64,000 nucleotides of DNA from assembly GCF_003129565.1 (NCBI RefSeq), contig NZ_QETF01000001.1, positions 124,001 to 188,000 on the forward strand, read 5' to 3'. Below the pieces are notes generated by a model that worked only from the letters and a program-made list of their open reading frames with translations, was not told the DNA's origin and made no database searches. Positions 53,047-61,692 of the stretch are shown here, piece by piece (the stretch's first letter is position 1; every line of letters begins with the position of its first letter). The DNA is from Salibaculum griseiflavum (GTDB lineage Bacteria; Pseudomonadota; Alphaproteobacteria; Rhodobacterales; Rhodobacteraceae). The translations under genes were made by a program, and so were the position numbers.

Positions 53047-53646
53047 ATGCTCTTGGGAGTCCTTTTGGCATTCGGTCTGGGCCAAGTGCCCCTCTCCGAG
53101 CCGGACAACCTGCATGAGGCCGAGTTTGCCGCGCCGATCGATACCGTGGTGACGTTCGCCCGCGACGGGGTATTGGTCGAACGTTCCGCTCTGCCGTTGC
53201 AAGGCGATACCCGGTTGGCCTTTGAGCAAGAGTTCCAGGACGGGATGACCTATTTCGGGGCTTTCGCCATCGGCAAGGACGGGTCCTATGGCTATGTTTC
53301 CGGCGCGAATTCGATTGCCGGCGCCCGCGACATTGCCCGTGAAGAATGTCTGAAATTCACCGATGCCTGCCTGATCTATGCCGAGATTCATCCGCGCGGC
53401 TACGAGCCGCCGGGGCGCGGTGTAGCTACAATGGGTCCTGATGCGGCTGGCCATTTCGAGGCCCACGAGGCCCGCCCGCGTCACCGGGCCATGGCGATCA
53501 GCGAGGATGGTGCCTATGCCATCGTCTGGGGCCACGCCACTCAGGGTGCAGCGGACCGCGCGGCGCTGAGTGATTGCAGCAGCTATCGCATCACCGACCT
53601 GCCGGACCTGCGGGACATGCCCTGCACACTGCTGCCGTTGAAGTGA
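53047..53646 (+). CDS. Secreted protein with two DUF4189-like repeats
   Basis: A 199-residue exported protein. A GGAGG site (53034-53038) 8 nt before ATG 53047 selects this start, giving a signal MLLGVLLAFGLGQVP; ATGs 15 and 36 bp upstream are alternatives. Two similar units are visible: FGAFAIGKDGSYGYVSGANSIAGARDIAREECLKFTDACLIYAE (about 75-118) and HRAMAISEDGAYAIVWGHATQGAADRAALSDCSSY...CTLLPL (about 152-198). Each has a short beta hairpin, an Ala-rich helix and a Cys pair, as in DUF4189. Function unknown. It is coupled to trmO by a TGATG junction. Confidence 0.8.
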   Translation: MLLGVLLAFGLGQVPLSEPDNLHEAEFAAPIDTVVTFARDGVLVERSALPLQGDTRLAFEQEFQDGMTYFGAFAIGKDGSYGYVSGANSIAGARDIAREECLKFTDACLIYAEIHPRGYEPPGRGVATMGPDAAGHFEAHEARPRHRAMAISEDGAYAIVWGHATQGAADRAALSDCSSYRITDLPDLRDMPCTLLPLK

Positions 53647-54137
53647 TGAAGACCAAACCGGCACGAGACGGCGAAGTGGCGCTGGGTTTCGACCCGGCGG
53701 AGTGCAAGGATGCGGCAATTACCTTCATAGGTGTCTTGCAGTCCGACTGGGCGCCCGGTGAGGCCCCCAAGAACCTCCGCCAATCCCGCGAGGCGGGCGG
53801 CGGCCATGGGCGCGTGGTGATCAGCGCGCCCTACCGGGACGGGCTGCGGGGGCTTCAGGTCGGGCAGGCCATATGGCTGGTCCTTTGGTTCGACCGGGCG
53901 CGGCGTGACCTGATCGTGCAGGCTCCGCGCCATGCGGATGGCCCGCGCGGGACCTTCGCCCTGCGCAGTCCGGTCCGCCCCAATCCCATCGCGATCGAAG
54001 CGGTGCGGATAACCTCGCTGGATCACGAGGCTGGCGAGATCGGTATAGACGTGACCGACGCTTTCGACGGCACACCGGTGCTCGACATCAAGCCATGGTT
54101 GGACGGGATCGACATTCCGCCCGGACCCGAGGACTAA
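53646..54137 (+). CDS. trmO: tRNA (N6-threonylcarbamoyladenosine37-N6)-methyltransferase TrmO (TsaA family)
   Basis: A 163-residue protein of the TsaA/UPF0066 beta-barrel family, which methylates t6A37 of tRNA-Thr using SAM. The family motif FALRSPVRPNPIAIEAVRI is clear, and so are DAFDGTPVLDIKPWLD and the N-terminal ITFIGVLQSDW. Compared with E. coli TrmO (about 235 residues) the C-terminal domain is missing, as is usual for short TsaA proteins. Its stop overlaps, on the other strand, the end of an acyl-CoA dehydrogenase remnant. Confidence 0.9.
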   Translation: MKTKPARDGEVALGFDPAECKDAAITFIGVLQSDWAPGEAPKNLRQSREAGGGHGRVVISAPYRDGLRGLQVGQAIWLVLWFDRARRDLIVQAPRHADGPRGTFALRSPVRPNPIAIEAVRITSLDHEAGEIGIDVTDAFDGTPVLDIKPWLDGIDIPPGPED

Positions 54138-54178
54138 CCCAGAAGGCGGCGCGCTATGACCTGCGCCCGGATCTCGGC
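54134..54178 (-). pseudogene. Remnant copy of an acyl-CoA dehydrogenase 3' end
   Basis: On the minus strand these 45 bases read AEIRAQVIARRLLG-stop, which matches the end of the mcd product (AEIQAQVIARRLLG-stop, 54223-54267) at 13 of 14 residues. At DNA level 34 of 45 positions agree and the stop codons differ (TAG versus TGA). Most differences are at synonymous positions, so the copy was once coding. No similarity extends further upstream beyond this segment. It lies between the mcd stop and trmO. Confidence 0.7.
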
Positions 54179-54190
54179 GTGTCGCCGGGC

Positions 54191-54215
54191 CGAAACGATC
54201 CCCCGGATCGTTTCG
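54191..54215. terminator. Strong hairpin between mcd and the remnant
   Basis: A perfect 11-bp stem CGAAACGATCC / GGATCGTTTCG with a 3-nt loop, 7 bp past the mcd stop on the minus strand. Neither side has a T run, so termination would have to be Rho-assisted, or the hairpin may stabilise the mRNA end. Confidence 0.5.
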
Positions 54216-54222
54216 AACCCCG

Positions 54223-55896
54223 TCATCCCAACAAGCGTCGTGCGATAACCTGCGCCTGGATCTCGGCGGCACCTTCGAAGATGTTGAGGATGCGTGCGTC
54301 GCACAGGATGCGGCTGATCTGGTATTCCATGGCGAAACCGTTGCCGCCGTGGATCTGCAGGCCGTTATCGGCCGCAGCCCAGGCCACACGGGCGCCCAGC
54401 AGCTTGGCCATCCCGGCCTCCAGGTCGCAGCGGCGGTCATTGTCCTTCTCGTTGGCCGAGAAATAGGTGAGCTGCCGCGCCACCATGATTTCAACAGCCA
54501 TCATCGCCAGCTTGCCGGCCACGCGGGGGAAGTTGATCAGGGACTTGCCGAACTGTTTTCTGTCCTGCGCATATTGCATCGACACGTCCAAGGCCGATTG
54601 CGCGACCCCCACGGCGCGGGCGGCGGTCTGGATGCGGGCAGATTCGAAGGTCTGCATCAGCTGTTTGAAGCCTTTGCCTTCTTCCCCGCCCAGCAGGTTC
54701 TCGCCCTTGACCTTGAATTGATCGAAACCAAGTTCGTATTCCTTCATCCCGCGATACCCCAGAACCTCGATCTCGCCGCCGGTCATGCCCTCGGTCGGGA
54801 AGGGGTTCTCGTCGGTGCCGGGCGTCTTTTCGGCAAGGAACATGGACAGGCCACGATGATCGGTGCTGTCGGGGTCTGTCCGTGCCAGAAGGGTCATGAC
54901 ATGGGTGCGGGCGGCGTGGGTGATCCAGGTCTTGTTCCCGGTGATTTCGTAATCGTCGCCAACCTTCACCGCGCGCGTGCGCAGCGATCCCAGATCGGAA
55001 CCGGTGTTAGGCTCGGTGAAGACGGCGGTGGGCAGGATTTCGGCTGAGGCGATCTTGGGCAGCCAATGCGCCTTCTGGTCGTCGGTGCCGCCGCAGAGGA
55101 TCAGCTCCGCCGCGATCTCGGACCGGGTGCCAAGGCTGCCGACGCCGATATAGCCCCGGCTGAGTTCTTCGGACACCACCGCCATCGCCGCCTTGGGCAG
55201 GCCGAAACCGCCCAGTTCCTCGGGGATGGTCAGGCCGAAGACACCCATCTCGGCCAGTTCCTCGATGATCTCCATCGGGATCAGCTCGTCCTTGAGGTGC
55301 CAGTCATGGGCATTGGGTTCCACGCGTTCGACCGCGTAACGGCGGAATTGTTCGCGGATCATCTCCAGCTCGTCATCTAGGCCCGGCGCGCCGACCGTGA
55401 TATTGGCGGCCTGCTGCTGCATCAGCTCGACAAGGCGCATCCGTGCGGCCTGGCTGTTGGCCTCTTGCGTCAGGGTCATGACCTCGGGGGTCATCATGGC
55501 GCGCATCTGGTCCTGGCTCAGGCCAAGGTCTTGCAAGCGGACGATCTCACCCTGGCTCATGGGGATACCACCGTAGAGCTGCCAGAGGTATTCGCCGAAA
55601 GCGATCTGGTGGATCAGCTGTTCGACCTCGCCGAACTTGCCATCGGCTTGCAGCCGTTCGGCCCAGCCTTGCATCTGGCGCAGGGATTCCACGTAGGTCG
55701 CCACCCAAGCCAGCCCGTGTGCCGCTGTCTGGTTCTGCTCCAGAAGGCTGCCGGAGACACGCTCGCCCTCGGTTACCAGGTCGCGCACGGTGGTCGTGGC
55801 GGTTTCAAGCAACTCTTCCAGTGGCGGCAGAGCTGCTTTCGTCAGGCTCAGCAGATCATTCAGAATGGGGCTCATCTCGTGTCCGTCCCGGGGCAT
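54223..55896 (-). CDS. mcd: (2S)-methylsuccinyl-CoA dehydrogenase-type acyl-CoA dehydrogenase
   Basis: A 557-residue FAD enzyme. Residues from about 165 on form a normal acyl-CoA dehydrogenase (GVFGLTIPEELGGFGLPKAAMAVVSEELSRG, AVFTEPNTGSDLGSLRTRA, GNKTWITHAARTHV, ARAVGVAQSALDVSMQYAQDRKQFGK, LQIHGGNGFAMEYQISRILCDARI). The first 165 residues are an extra helical region (EQNQTAAHGLAWVATYVESLRQMQGWAERL). This architecture is that of Mcd, which oxidises methylsuccinyl-CoA to mesaconyl-CoA in the ethylmalonyl-CoA pathway. AGAGGAA precedes ATG 55896. The Mcd call rests on architecture. Ccr, Ecm and Mcl are not in the window. Confidence 0.87.
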   Translation of the reverse strand: MPRDGHEMSPILNDLLSLTKAALPPLEELLETATTTVRDLVTEGERVSGSLLEQNQTAAHGLAWVATYVESLRQMQGWAERLQADGKFGEVEQLIHQIAFGEYLWQLYGGIPMSQGEIVRLQDLGLSQDQMRAMMTPEVMTLTQEANSQAARMRLVELMQQQAANITVGAPGLDDELEMIREQFRRYAVERVEPNAHDWHLKDELIPMEIIEELAEMGVFGLTIPEELGGFGLPKAAMAVVSEELSRGYIGVGSLGTRSEIAAELILCGGTDDQKAHWLPKIASAEILPTAVFTEPNTGSDLGSLRTRAVKVGDDYEITGNKTWITHAARTHVMTLLARTDPDSTDHRGLSMFLAEKTPGTDENPFPTEGMTGGEIEVLGYRGMKEYELGFDQFKVKGENLLGGEEGKGFKQLMQTFESARIQTAARAVGVAQSALDVSMQYAQDRKQFGKSLINFPRVAGKLAMMAVEIMVARQLTYFSANEKDNDRRCDLEAGMAKLLGARVAWAAADNGLQIHGGNGFAMEYQISRILCDARILNIFEGAAEIQAQVIARRLLG

Positions 55897-55946
55897 GGCG
55901 ATTCCTCTTTTTGCAGGTGCAGCAATAGCGGCTTTGCGAGTGCGGC

Positions 55947-55956
55947 GCAATATTGC
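55947..55956. promoter_or_regulatory. Short palindrome upstream of mcd
   Basis: A perfect GCAATATTGC palindrome 51-60 bp before the mcd start, with another GCAATA at 55922-55927. It could be part of an operator. The evidence is only the symmetry. Confidence 0.25.
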
Positions 55957-56041
55957 TGCGACATAGCGCGCAAGATCATAAAGAAAATGTCGCGGACGAT
56001 TTGGGGCTGCGACCGATCGCCCCTCGGGCTATGGGAAGATC

Positions 56042-56809
56042 ATGGATATTTTCGCAAGCATCGATAGCGCCGCCCTTTTGGCGGCCGTCATCGCCGTCAC
56101 GCTTCTTGCGGGCGTCGTAAAGGGGGCCGTCGGCTTCGCCATGCCGCTGATCATGGTGTCGGGCCTTGGCATGTTGCTGGAGCCTCGAATCGCCGTGGCC
56201 GCCCTGATCCTGCCGATCGTCATGTCGAACGGCCTACAAGTGCTGCGCGCCGGGCTGGACGAGGCGATGCAGGCGATCCGCGATTACTGGCTTTACCTGT
56301 TGATCGTCTGCACGATGATCCTGATCTCGGCGCAGTTCCTGACCGTGATCCCGACGGATACGATGTTTCTTGTACTGGGCATCCCGGTCGTGCTGCTTTG
56401 CGCTATCCAGCTTCTGGGTCTGCGCCTGTCGATCCCTGAAAATCGTCGCACGCTGGGCGCGGTCATTGCCGGGTTCTTGTCCGGGGCAATGGGTGGTCTT
56501 GCGGGCACCTGGGGCCCGCCGACGGTGCTGTATCTCGTGGCGATCGACACGCCAAAGGCGCGGCAACTGGTGGTGCAAGGCGTGATCTACGGGCTGGGCT
56601 CGGTGATGCTGTTGCTGGGACACCTGCAATCGGGCGTCCTGAACCGCGATACGGTTGGATTGTCCGCTTTCCTGATCATCCCGGCTGCCTTCGGCATGTG
56701 GGCCGGGTTCAAGCTACAGGACAGGATCGACCAGGCGACCTTTCGGAAGGTCACGCTTCTGGTGCTCCTGTTAGCAGGTTTGAACCTGATACGCCGTGGA
56801 CTCGTCTGA
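56042..56809 (+). CDS. Sulfite exporter TauE/SafE family membrane protein
   Basis: A 255-residue inner-membrane protein of about eight helices. The first repeat has GVVKGAVGFAMPLIMVSGLGMLLEPRIAVAALILPIVMSN (the family GxxGxGxG-like start), and the second has GFLSGAMGGLAGTWGPPTVLYL. Members export sulfite, sulfoacetate or other organic anions. Nothing in the neighbourhood points to a sulfur pathway, so the substrate is open. It is divergent from mcd. Confidence 0.9.
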   Translation: MDIFASIDSAALLAAVIAVTLLAGVVKGAVGFAMPLIMVSGLGMLLEPRIAVAALILPIVMSNGLQVLRAGLDEAMQAIRDYWLYLLIVCTMILISAQFLTVIPTDTMFLVLGIPVVLLCAIQLLGLRLSIPENRRTLGAVIAGFLSGAMGGLAGTWGPPTVLYLVAIDTPKARQLVVQGVIYGLGSVMLLLGHLQSGVLNRDTVGLSAFLIIPAAFGMWAGFKLQDRIDQATFRKVTLLVLLLAGLNLIRRGLV

Positions 56810-56830
56810 CGCGACTTCGCCAAACGATAA

Positions 56831-56856
56831 CGCCCCGCGACCGAGGGCGCGGGGCG
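56831..56856 (-). terminator. Terminator of pckA
   Basis: A perfect 9-bp stem CGCCCCGCG / CGCGGGGCG with an 8-nt loop, followed on the minus strand by TTATCGTTT. It lies 25 bp past the pckA stop codon. It may also stop the convergent TauE-like gene. Confidence 0.65.
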
Positions 56857-56880
56857 TGGTGAGGGGGTTTGGCAAGGCGC

Positions 56881-58479
56881 TTACCCGATGGCAGCGGCCT
56901 TCACGTCCTCGTTGATATAGGGCACGTACTGGGTGAAGTTCTCGGCGAACATGTCCACCAGCTTCTGCGCCTGCGCGTCATAGGCTGAGGGATCGGCCCA
57001 AGTGTCACGCGGGCTCAGCAGCTTGTCGTCGACGCCGGCGCAGGTCACAGGCACGTCAAAGCCGAAATTCGCATCCTTGCGGAACTGCCCTTCGACCAGC
57101 GAGCCGTCCAACGCCGCGGTCAGCAAGGCGCGCGTGGCCTGGATCGGCATGCGGCTGCCGGTGCCATAGGCGCCGCCGGTCCAGCCGGTATTGACCAGCC
57201 AGCAGGTGGCGCCGTGACTGGCGATCTTCTGGCGCAGCAATTCGCCGTAGACCTCGGGGCGGCGTGGCATGAAGGGCGCGCCGAAACAGGTCGAGAAGGT
57301 CGGCTCCGGCTCGGTCACGCCACGCTCGGTGCCGGCCACCTTGGAGGTAAAGCCCGACAGGAAATGATACATGGCCTGTGCCGGGGTCAGCCGTGCGATG
57401 GGCGGCAGAACGCCGAAGGCGTCGCAGGTCAGCATGATGATGTTCTTGGGATGCCCGCCCAGTGCGGTTTCGCTGGCATTGTCGATGTAATGCAGCGGGT
57501 AGGCGCAGCGCATGTTCGCGGTCAGGCTGTCATCCTCGAAATCCAGTTCCAGGGTTTCGGGGTCGAAGACCATGTTCTCGATCACGGTATGCGGCATCTG
57601 GGTCGTGGCGTAGATCTCGGGTTCGGCCTCGGGGTCCAGCCCGATGGTCTTGGCGTAACAGCCGCCCTCGAAATTGAAGATGCCGCGCTCGGACCAGCCG
57701 TGCTCGTCATCCCCGATGAGAACCCGGTTGGGATCGGCCGAAAGCGTGGTCTTGCCGGTGCCGGACAGGCCAAAGAATACGGCGGCGTCCACCGGGTTGC
57801 CCTTGGCATGGTTGGCCGAGCAGTGCATCGGCATGATGCCCTTTTCCGGCAGGATGTAATTGAGCAGGGTGAAAACCGATTTCTTGTTTTCCCCGGCATA
57901 TTCCGTGCCGCCGATCAGGATCAGCTTGCGGTCGAAATTCAGCGCGATCACCGTGTCGCTCCGGCAGTCGTGGCGTTCCGGATCTGCCTTGAAGCTGGGG
58001 CAGTTGATGATGGTGAAGTCGGGGCTGAAGCTGTCGAGTTCCGATACCTCGGGCCGACGCAGAAGGTGGCGGCAGAACAGCCCGTGCCAGGCCAGCTCGG
58101 TCACGATACGCACGTCCAGGCGGTGCGCCGGGTCGGCGCCGCCATACAGGTCCTCGACGAAGTAGTCGCGGCCTTTCATGTGCGCGGTCATGTCGTCATA
58201 AAGCCTGTCGAAGGCTTCGGGCGCCATCGGGGCGTTGTTGTCCCACCAGATGGTGTTTTCGGTGCTGGGGGTGCGCACGACGTGCTTGTCCTTGGGCGAC
58301 CGGCCGGTGAACTGTCCGGTCGTGGTCAGGAAAGCGCCGCCCTTGCCCAATGTGCCTTCGCCGCGTTCCACGGCGACATCGACCAATTCCTGTTCGAGCA
58401 GGTTGTAATAGACATGGCCCAGACCGCTGATGCCCTGATCCTGCAGTTTCATCTTCGGATTGACCGTTCCGTGGTCCAT
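56881..58479 (-). CDS. pckA: Phosphoenolpyruvate carboxykinase (ATP)
   Basis: A 532-residue enzyme that decarboxylates and phosphorylates oxaloacetate to phosphoenolpyruvate, the entry to gluconeogenesis. Motifs are [17 protein letters not shown], the PEPCK-specific domain with HCSANH, kinase 1a [27 protein letters not shown], and [26 protein letters not shown] lies near the C-terminus. The ATP-using type is shown by the length and the [11 protein letters not shown] loop. It is divergent from chvI, an arrangement known from Agrobacterium and Sinorhizobium. Confidence 0.97.
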   Translation of the reverse strand: MDHGTVNPKMKLQDQGISGLGHVYYNLLEQELVDVAVERGEGTLGKGGAFLTTTGQFTGRSPKDKHVVRTPSTENTIWWDNNAPMAPEAFDRLYDDMTAHMKGRDYFVEDLYGGADPAHRLDVRIVTELAWHGLFCRHLLRRPEVSELDSFSPDFTIINCPSFKADPERHDCRSDTVIALNFDRKLILIGGTEYAGENKKSVFTLLNYILPEKGIMPMHCSANHAKGNPVDAAVFFGLSGTGKTTLSADPNRVLIGDDEHGWSERGIFNFEGGCYAKTIGLDPEAEPEIYATTQMPHTVIENMVFDPETLELDFEDDSLTANMRCAYPLHYIDNASETALGGHPKNIIMLTCDAFGVLPPIARLTPAQAMYHFLSGFTSKVAGTERGVTEPEPTFSTCFGAPFMPRRPEVYGELLRQKIASHGATCWLVNTGWTGGAYGTGSRMPIQATRALLTAALDGSLVEGQFRKDANFGFDVPVTCAGVDDKLLSPRDTWADPSAYDAQAQKLVDMFAENFTQYVPYINEDVKAAAIG

Positions 58480-58815
58480 GTCTCTCTCGCTCCGTTTTGC
58501 GCGGGGCGGACGTGCCCCAATAGCGCTGCATTAACACGCTGATTTTACACATGAACAGAGTGCGATGTCGCAGTTAGCGCAATCATTAGCGCAACCAGAT
58601 TGCCGTTAGCGCCACCATGGCGGGCCGCCGCCAACCCACCTGCGCGCCCAGACACCAAAGTGAGACATTTTAGCCATTGATTACCGTTTTTGGGGTCAAA
58701 ACGGACACAGGAATGTGGCGCCTGTGAAGATTTGGATTGATTCGCCCCTGCCGATCAGGGCAAAAATAGCAAAAAACACAGGCAAAATTTAGAGCAGCAT
58801 AAAAGGGGCAGTCCA
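58480..58815. promoter_or_regulatory. 336-bp divergent control region of pckA and chvI
   Basis: No gene is supported here. Three copies of TTAGCGC (58574-58580, 58586-58592, 58606-58612; on the pckA strand two TTGCGCTAA and one TGGCGCTAA) lie 95-133 bp before pckA. A TGCGA-TG-TCGCA palindrome is at 58561-58572. The chvI-proximal half is A-rich (AAAAATAGCAAAAAAC near 58764). LacI-type regulators (PckR in Sinorhizobium, CceR in Rhodobacter) are known to control pckA; linking these repeats to them is inference. Confidence 0.5.
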
Positions 58816-59517
58816 ATGTCACGCATCGCGCTTGTTGATGATGATCGCAATATTCTGACTTCGGTATCCATGACGCTCGAGGCCGAAGGCTTCGATGTCG
58901 AAACCTACAATGACGGGCAGGCCGCGCTGGACGCCTTCAACAAGAAGATGCCGGAACTGGCCGTTCTGGATATCAAGATGCCGCGCATGGACGGGATGGA
59001 CCTGCTGCAGCGCCTGCGCCAGAAAACCAGCATGCCGGTCATTTTCCTCACCTCCAAGGATGACGAGATCGACGAGGTTCTCGGCCTGCGCATGGGGGCG
59101 GACGACTACGTCAAGAAACCCTTCAGCCAGCGTCTGCTGGTCGAACGAATCCGGGCGCTTCTGCGCCGGCAGGACGCCATCTCTGGCGAGCTTGTGGAAG
59201 AGGGCGAGGAACAGAAGCTGATGGTGCGTGGCGAACTCAGCATGGACCCGCTGCGCCATTCCGTCACCTGGAAGGGGCGCGACGTATCGCTGACCGTGAC
59301 CGAATTCCTGCTTCTCGAAGCGCTGGCCCAGCGTCCCGGTTTCGTGAAATCCCGCGATCAGCTGATGGACGTGGCCTATGATGACCAAGTGTATGTGGAT
59401 GATCGCACCATCGACAGCCACATCAAGCGCCTGCGCAAGAAGATGCGCCAAGTCGACGACGAGTTTTCCGCCATCGAAACGCTCTACGGGATCGGGTATC
59501 GCTATAACGAAGAATAA
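58816..59517 (+). CDS. chvI: Two-component response regulator ChvI
   Basis: A 233-residue OmpR-type regulator. The receiver domain has the acidic pocket ALVDDDR, phosphoacceptor Asp52 ([15 protein letters not shown]), TSKDDEID and the Lys of YVKKPFS. The winged-helix DNA-binding domain covers about 140-232 ([42 protein letters not shown]). With ChvG it controls envelope, acid and symbiosis-related genes in alphaproteobacteria. chvG follows after 3 bp. It opens the long regulatory cluster that ends with HPr. Confidence 0.95.
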   Translation: MSRIALVDDDRNILTSVSMTLEAEGFDVETYNDGQAALDAFNKKMPELAVLDIKMPRMDGMDLLQRLRQKTSMPVIFLTSKDDEIDEVLGLRMGADDYVKKPFSQRLLVERIRALLRRQDAISGELVEEGEEQKLMVRGELSMDPLRHSVTWKGRDVSLTVTEFLLLEALAQRPGFVKSRDQLMDVAYDDQVYVDDRTIDSHIKRLRKKMRQVDDEFSAIETLYGIGYRYNEE

Positions 59518-59520
59518 GGG

Positions 59521-61260
59521 ATGACAGCAGCCCCCAAGATCGACGTTCGCGACCTGAAATCTGTCCGGCAAGCTGCCGAACAGAACGAGGCCGTCGTTCT
59601 GGGGGATGACTGGGTCGCCCCGCGCGCCGATGACAGCGATCTTCAGAATCGCCGGGCGCGACGCGGCTTGCTGCAGCTCAACAAGTCTCCGCTCGCGCGC
59701 AAGATCATCACGTTCAACCTGCTGGGGTTGATCCTGCTCGTGGCGGGGGTGCTTTATCTCAGCCCGTCCCGCGACAACCTTGCCTTTCAACGGGGATCGT
59801 CGCTTGTCAACGAGGCCGAGCTGATCGCCGATGTCTTCGAGGCGCAGCTTCCGGTCGGGGCCCCGGTCAACCTTGTCACCGGCGACGGGATCGACGCGCA
59901 ACTGGTGCTGCGAGGGCTCGACCTGCGTGGCGGGGTCGATGTGTATCTGTTCGATACCCAGGGCGTTCTGGTGTCCAGCTGGTCCGATCCGACGCCGGAG
60001 GATGCGCCCGTTCCCGGGTTGGAACTGGAGGGTCGCGGCACCCTGATCACCGATTTTCTGAATGGCGTGTTCAACTGGTTCTCGACCGTCCTGCGGCCCG
60101 GCGACCCCGAGGCGACGCCGGTGGCCGCCGTTCTGGACTTTGGGCGGTCGGTCGAACGCACGATCGCCTCCGGCACCCAGCTGGAGACCCGCCAGGACAT
60201 CGAAGGGCGCGCCTTTTTCGCTGTGTCCACACCGGTCATGCAGGGCGAGCGGCCAGTCGGTGTGGTCGCAGTTGTCTCGGCCCCCGGCGAACTGGATGAT
60301 CTGGTCAGCCGAGACCGAGAGCAGCTTTTGCAGATGTTTCTTGTCGGGGCCTGTGTTTCGATCGCGCTCAGCCTCGTTCTGGCGTCAACCATCGCCAATC
60401 CGCTTTCGGATCTCGCCGAGGCGGCCGAGCTGGGGCGGGACAAGAACGCCCGCAAGGTCGCGCCCGAACGGATCCGCATTCCCGACCTCACAGGCCGCCC
60501 GGACGAGATCGGTCGCCTGTCCGGCGCGCTGCGTGGCATGGTGGCCGCCCTGACCCAGCGGATCGAAGGCAACGAACAATTCGCCGCCGACGTTGCCCAT
60601 GAAATCAAGAACCCGCTGGCTTCGATGAGGTCGGCGGTTGGCACCTTGCGTGTCGCCAAGCGCGACGATCAGCGCGAACGGCTGCTGGAAGTTCTTGAAC
60701 ACGACGTACAGCGGCTCGACCGGCTGGTCAGCGATATCTCGAACGCGTCGCGCCTGGACACGGAGCTGGTCAAGGAAGAGGAAGAGGAATTCGATCTTCT
60801 GAAGATGCTGTCGAACATCACCGACTTCCTGGGCAACCAGGCCAGGGAAAAGGGCGTCGACTTCATCACCGACCTGCCCCAGCATCCGATCACCGTGGTC
60901 GGTCTCGAAGGTCGGCTTGCGCAGGTCTTCGTCAACCTCATCTCGAACGCGATTTCCTTCTGCGAGGACGGCGATGCGATCCGGGTCTGGACACGCAAGC
61001 GCGAAAACCGGGTGCTCGTCGTGGTCGAGGACACCGGGCCAGGCATTCCGGACGGGGCCTTGTCGAAGATTTTCAAGCGGTTCTACTCGGAACGTCCCGA
61101 AGGCCAGTTCGGCAACAATTCCGGCCTCGGGCTGGCCATTTCCAAGCAGATCGTCGAAGCTCATGGCGGTGTGATCTGGGCCGAGAACATTCGCCCCACG
61201 GATGCCGATGTGGGGTCCGATCCGCTGGGCGCCCGGTTCGTGGTCGGCCTGCCGGTCTAG
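59521..61260 (+). CDS. chvG: Sensor histidine kinase ChvG
   Basis: A 579-residue inner-membrane kinase. A cytoplasmic N-tail (1-60) leads to helix 1 (about 63-80), a periplasmic sensor domain (about 85-275), helix 2 (about 277-297), HAMP, then the kinase core. The phosphorylated His360 lies in AADVAHEIKNPLASM; the N box is QVFVNLISNAISF, G1 is VEDTGPGIPDG, and G2 is SGLGLAISKQIVEAHGG. In known systems the periplasmic repressor ExoR holds ChvG off; no exoR is seen here. hprK follows after 9 bp. Confidence 0.95.
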   Translation: MTAAPKIDVRDLKSVRQAAEQNEAVVLGDDWVAPRADDSDLQNRRARRGLLQLNKSPLARKIITFNLLGLILLVAGVLYLSPSRDNLAFQRGSSLVNEAELIADVFEAQLPVGAPVNLVTGDGIDAQLVLRGLDLRGGVDVYLFDTQGVLVSSWSDPTPEDAPVPGLELEGRGTLITDFLNGVFNWFSTVLRPGDPEATPVAAVLDFGRSVERTIASGTQLETRQDIEGRAFFAVSTPVMQGERPVGVVAVVSAPGELDDLVSRDREQLLQMFLVGACVSIALSLVLASTIANPLSDLAEAAELGRDKNARKVAPERIRIPDLTGRPDEIGRLSGALRGMVAALTQRIEGNEQFAADVAHEIKNPLASMRSAVGTLRVAKRDDQRERLLEVLEHDVQRLDRLVSDISNASRLDTELVKEEEEEFDLLKMLSNITDFLGNQAREKGVDFITDLPQHPITVVGLEGRLAQVFVNLISNAISFCEDGDAIRVWTRKRENRVLVVVEDTGPGIPDGALSKIFKRFYSERPEGQFGNNSGLGLAISKQIVEAHGGVIWAENIRPTDADVGSDPLGARFVVGLPV

Positions 61261-61269
61261 GGCGGCCCG

Positions 61270-61692
61270 GTGACGGACCAGGGCCAGATACACGCCACCA
61301 CGGTTTCGGTCGAGGGCAAGGGTATCCTCCTGATGGGGCCATCCGGATCGGGAAAATCTGCGCTCGCGCTGGGTTTGTTGGCCCTTGGCGCACAACTGGT
61401 CAGCGACGACATCACCCTGCTACACCGCGATCATGACACCGTGACCGCCCGCGCGCCGGACGCCGCGCCGGCCGCGATCGAGGCGCGTTTCGTCGGACTT
61501 CTGCGCGCGCGCCTCACCGACGCTGTTCCCGTCGCCCTCGTCATCGACATGGGCAGAGAGGAAAGCGAGCGCCTTCCGCCGCATCGCACCACGACGCTGC
61601 TCGGCGTGGATTGCCCCTGCCTTCACAAGGTTGCGCATAACCATTTTCCAGCCGCTATCATGCAATATATCCGTCATGGTCGGTTGGAGTGA
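61270..61692 (+). CDS. hprK: HPr kinase/phosphorylase, short alphaproteobacterial form
   Basis: A 140-residue protein equal to the C-terminal catalytic domain of HprK, which phosphorylates Ser46 of HPr. Walker A is LLMGPSGSGKSALAL, followed by LVSDDITLLHRD. The family EIRG-type segment appears as IEARFVGLLRARL, with Phe in place of Gly. The N-terminal domain of Gram-positive HprK is absent, as known for alphaproteobacteria. It starts at GTG 61270. It overlaps rapZ by 4 bp. Confidence 0.92.
   Translation: MTDQGQIHATTVSVEGKGILLMGPSGSGKSALALGLLALGAQLVSDDITLLHRDHDTVTARAPDAAPAAIEARFVGLLRARLTDAVPVALVIDMGREESERLPPHRTTTLLGVDCPCLHKVAHNHFPAAIMQYIRHGRLE

Noticed and set aside
57214-58542. 442-codon frame antisense to pckA
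   Set aside because: Shadow of a clear PEPCK gene; the translated sequence has no recognisable family and spans the pckA start.
58480-58815. A small RNA or tRNA in the pckA-chvI gap
   Set aside because: No cloverleaf, no hairpin with a T run and no clear internal promoter were found; repeats fit regulatory sites better.
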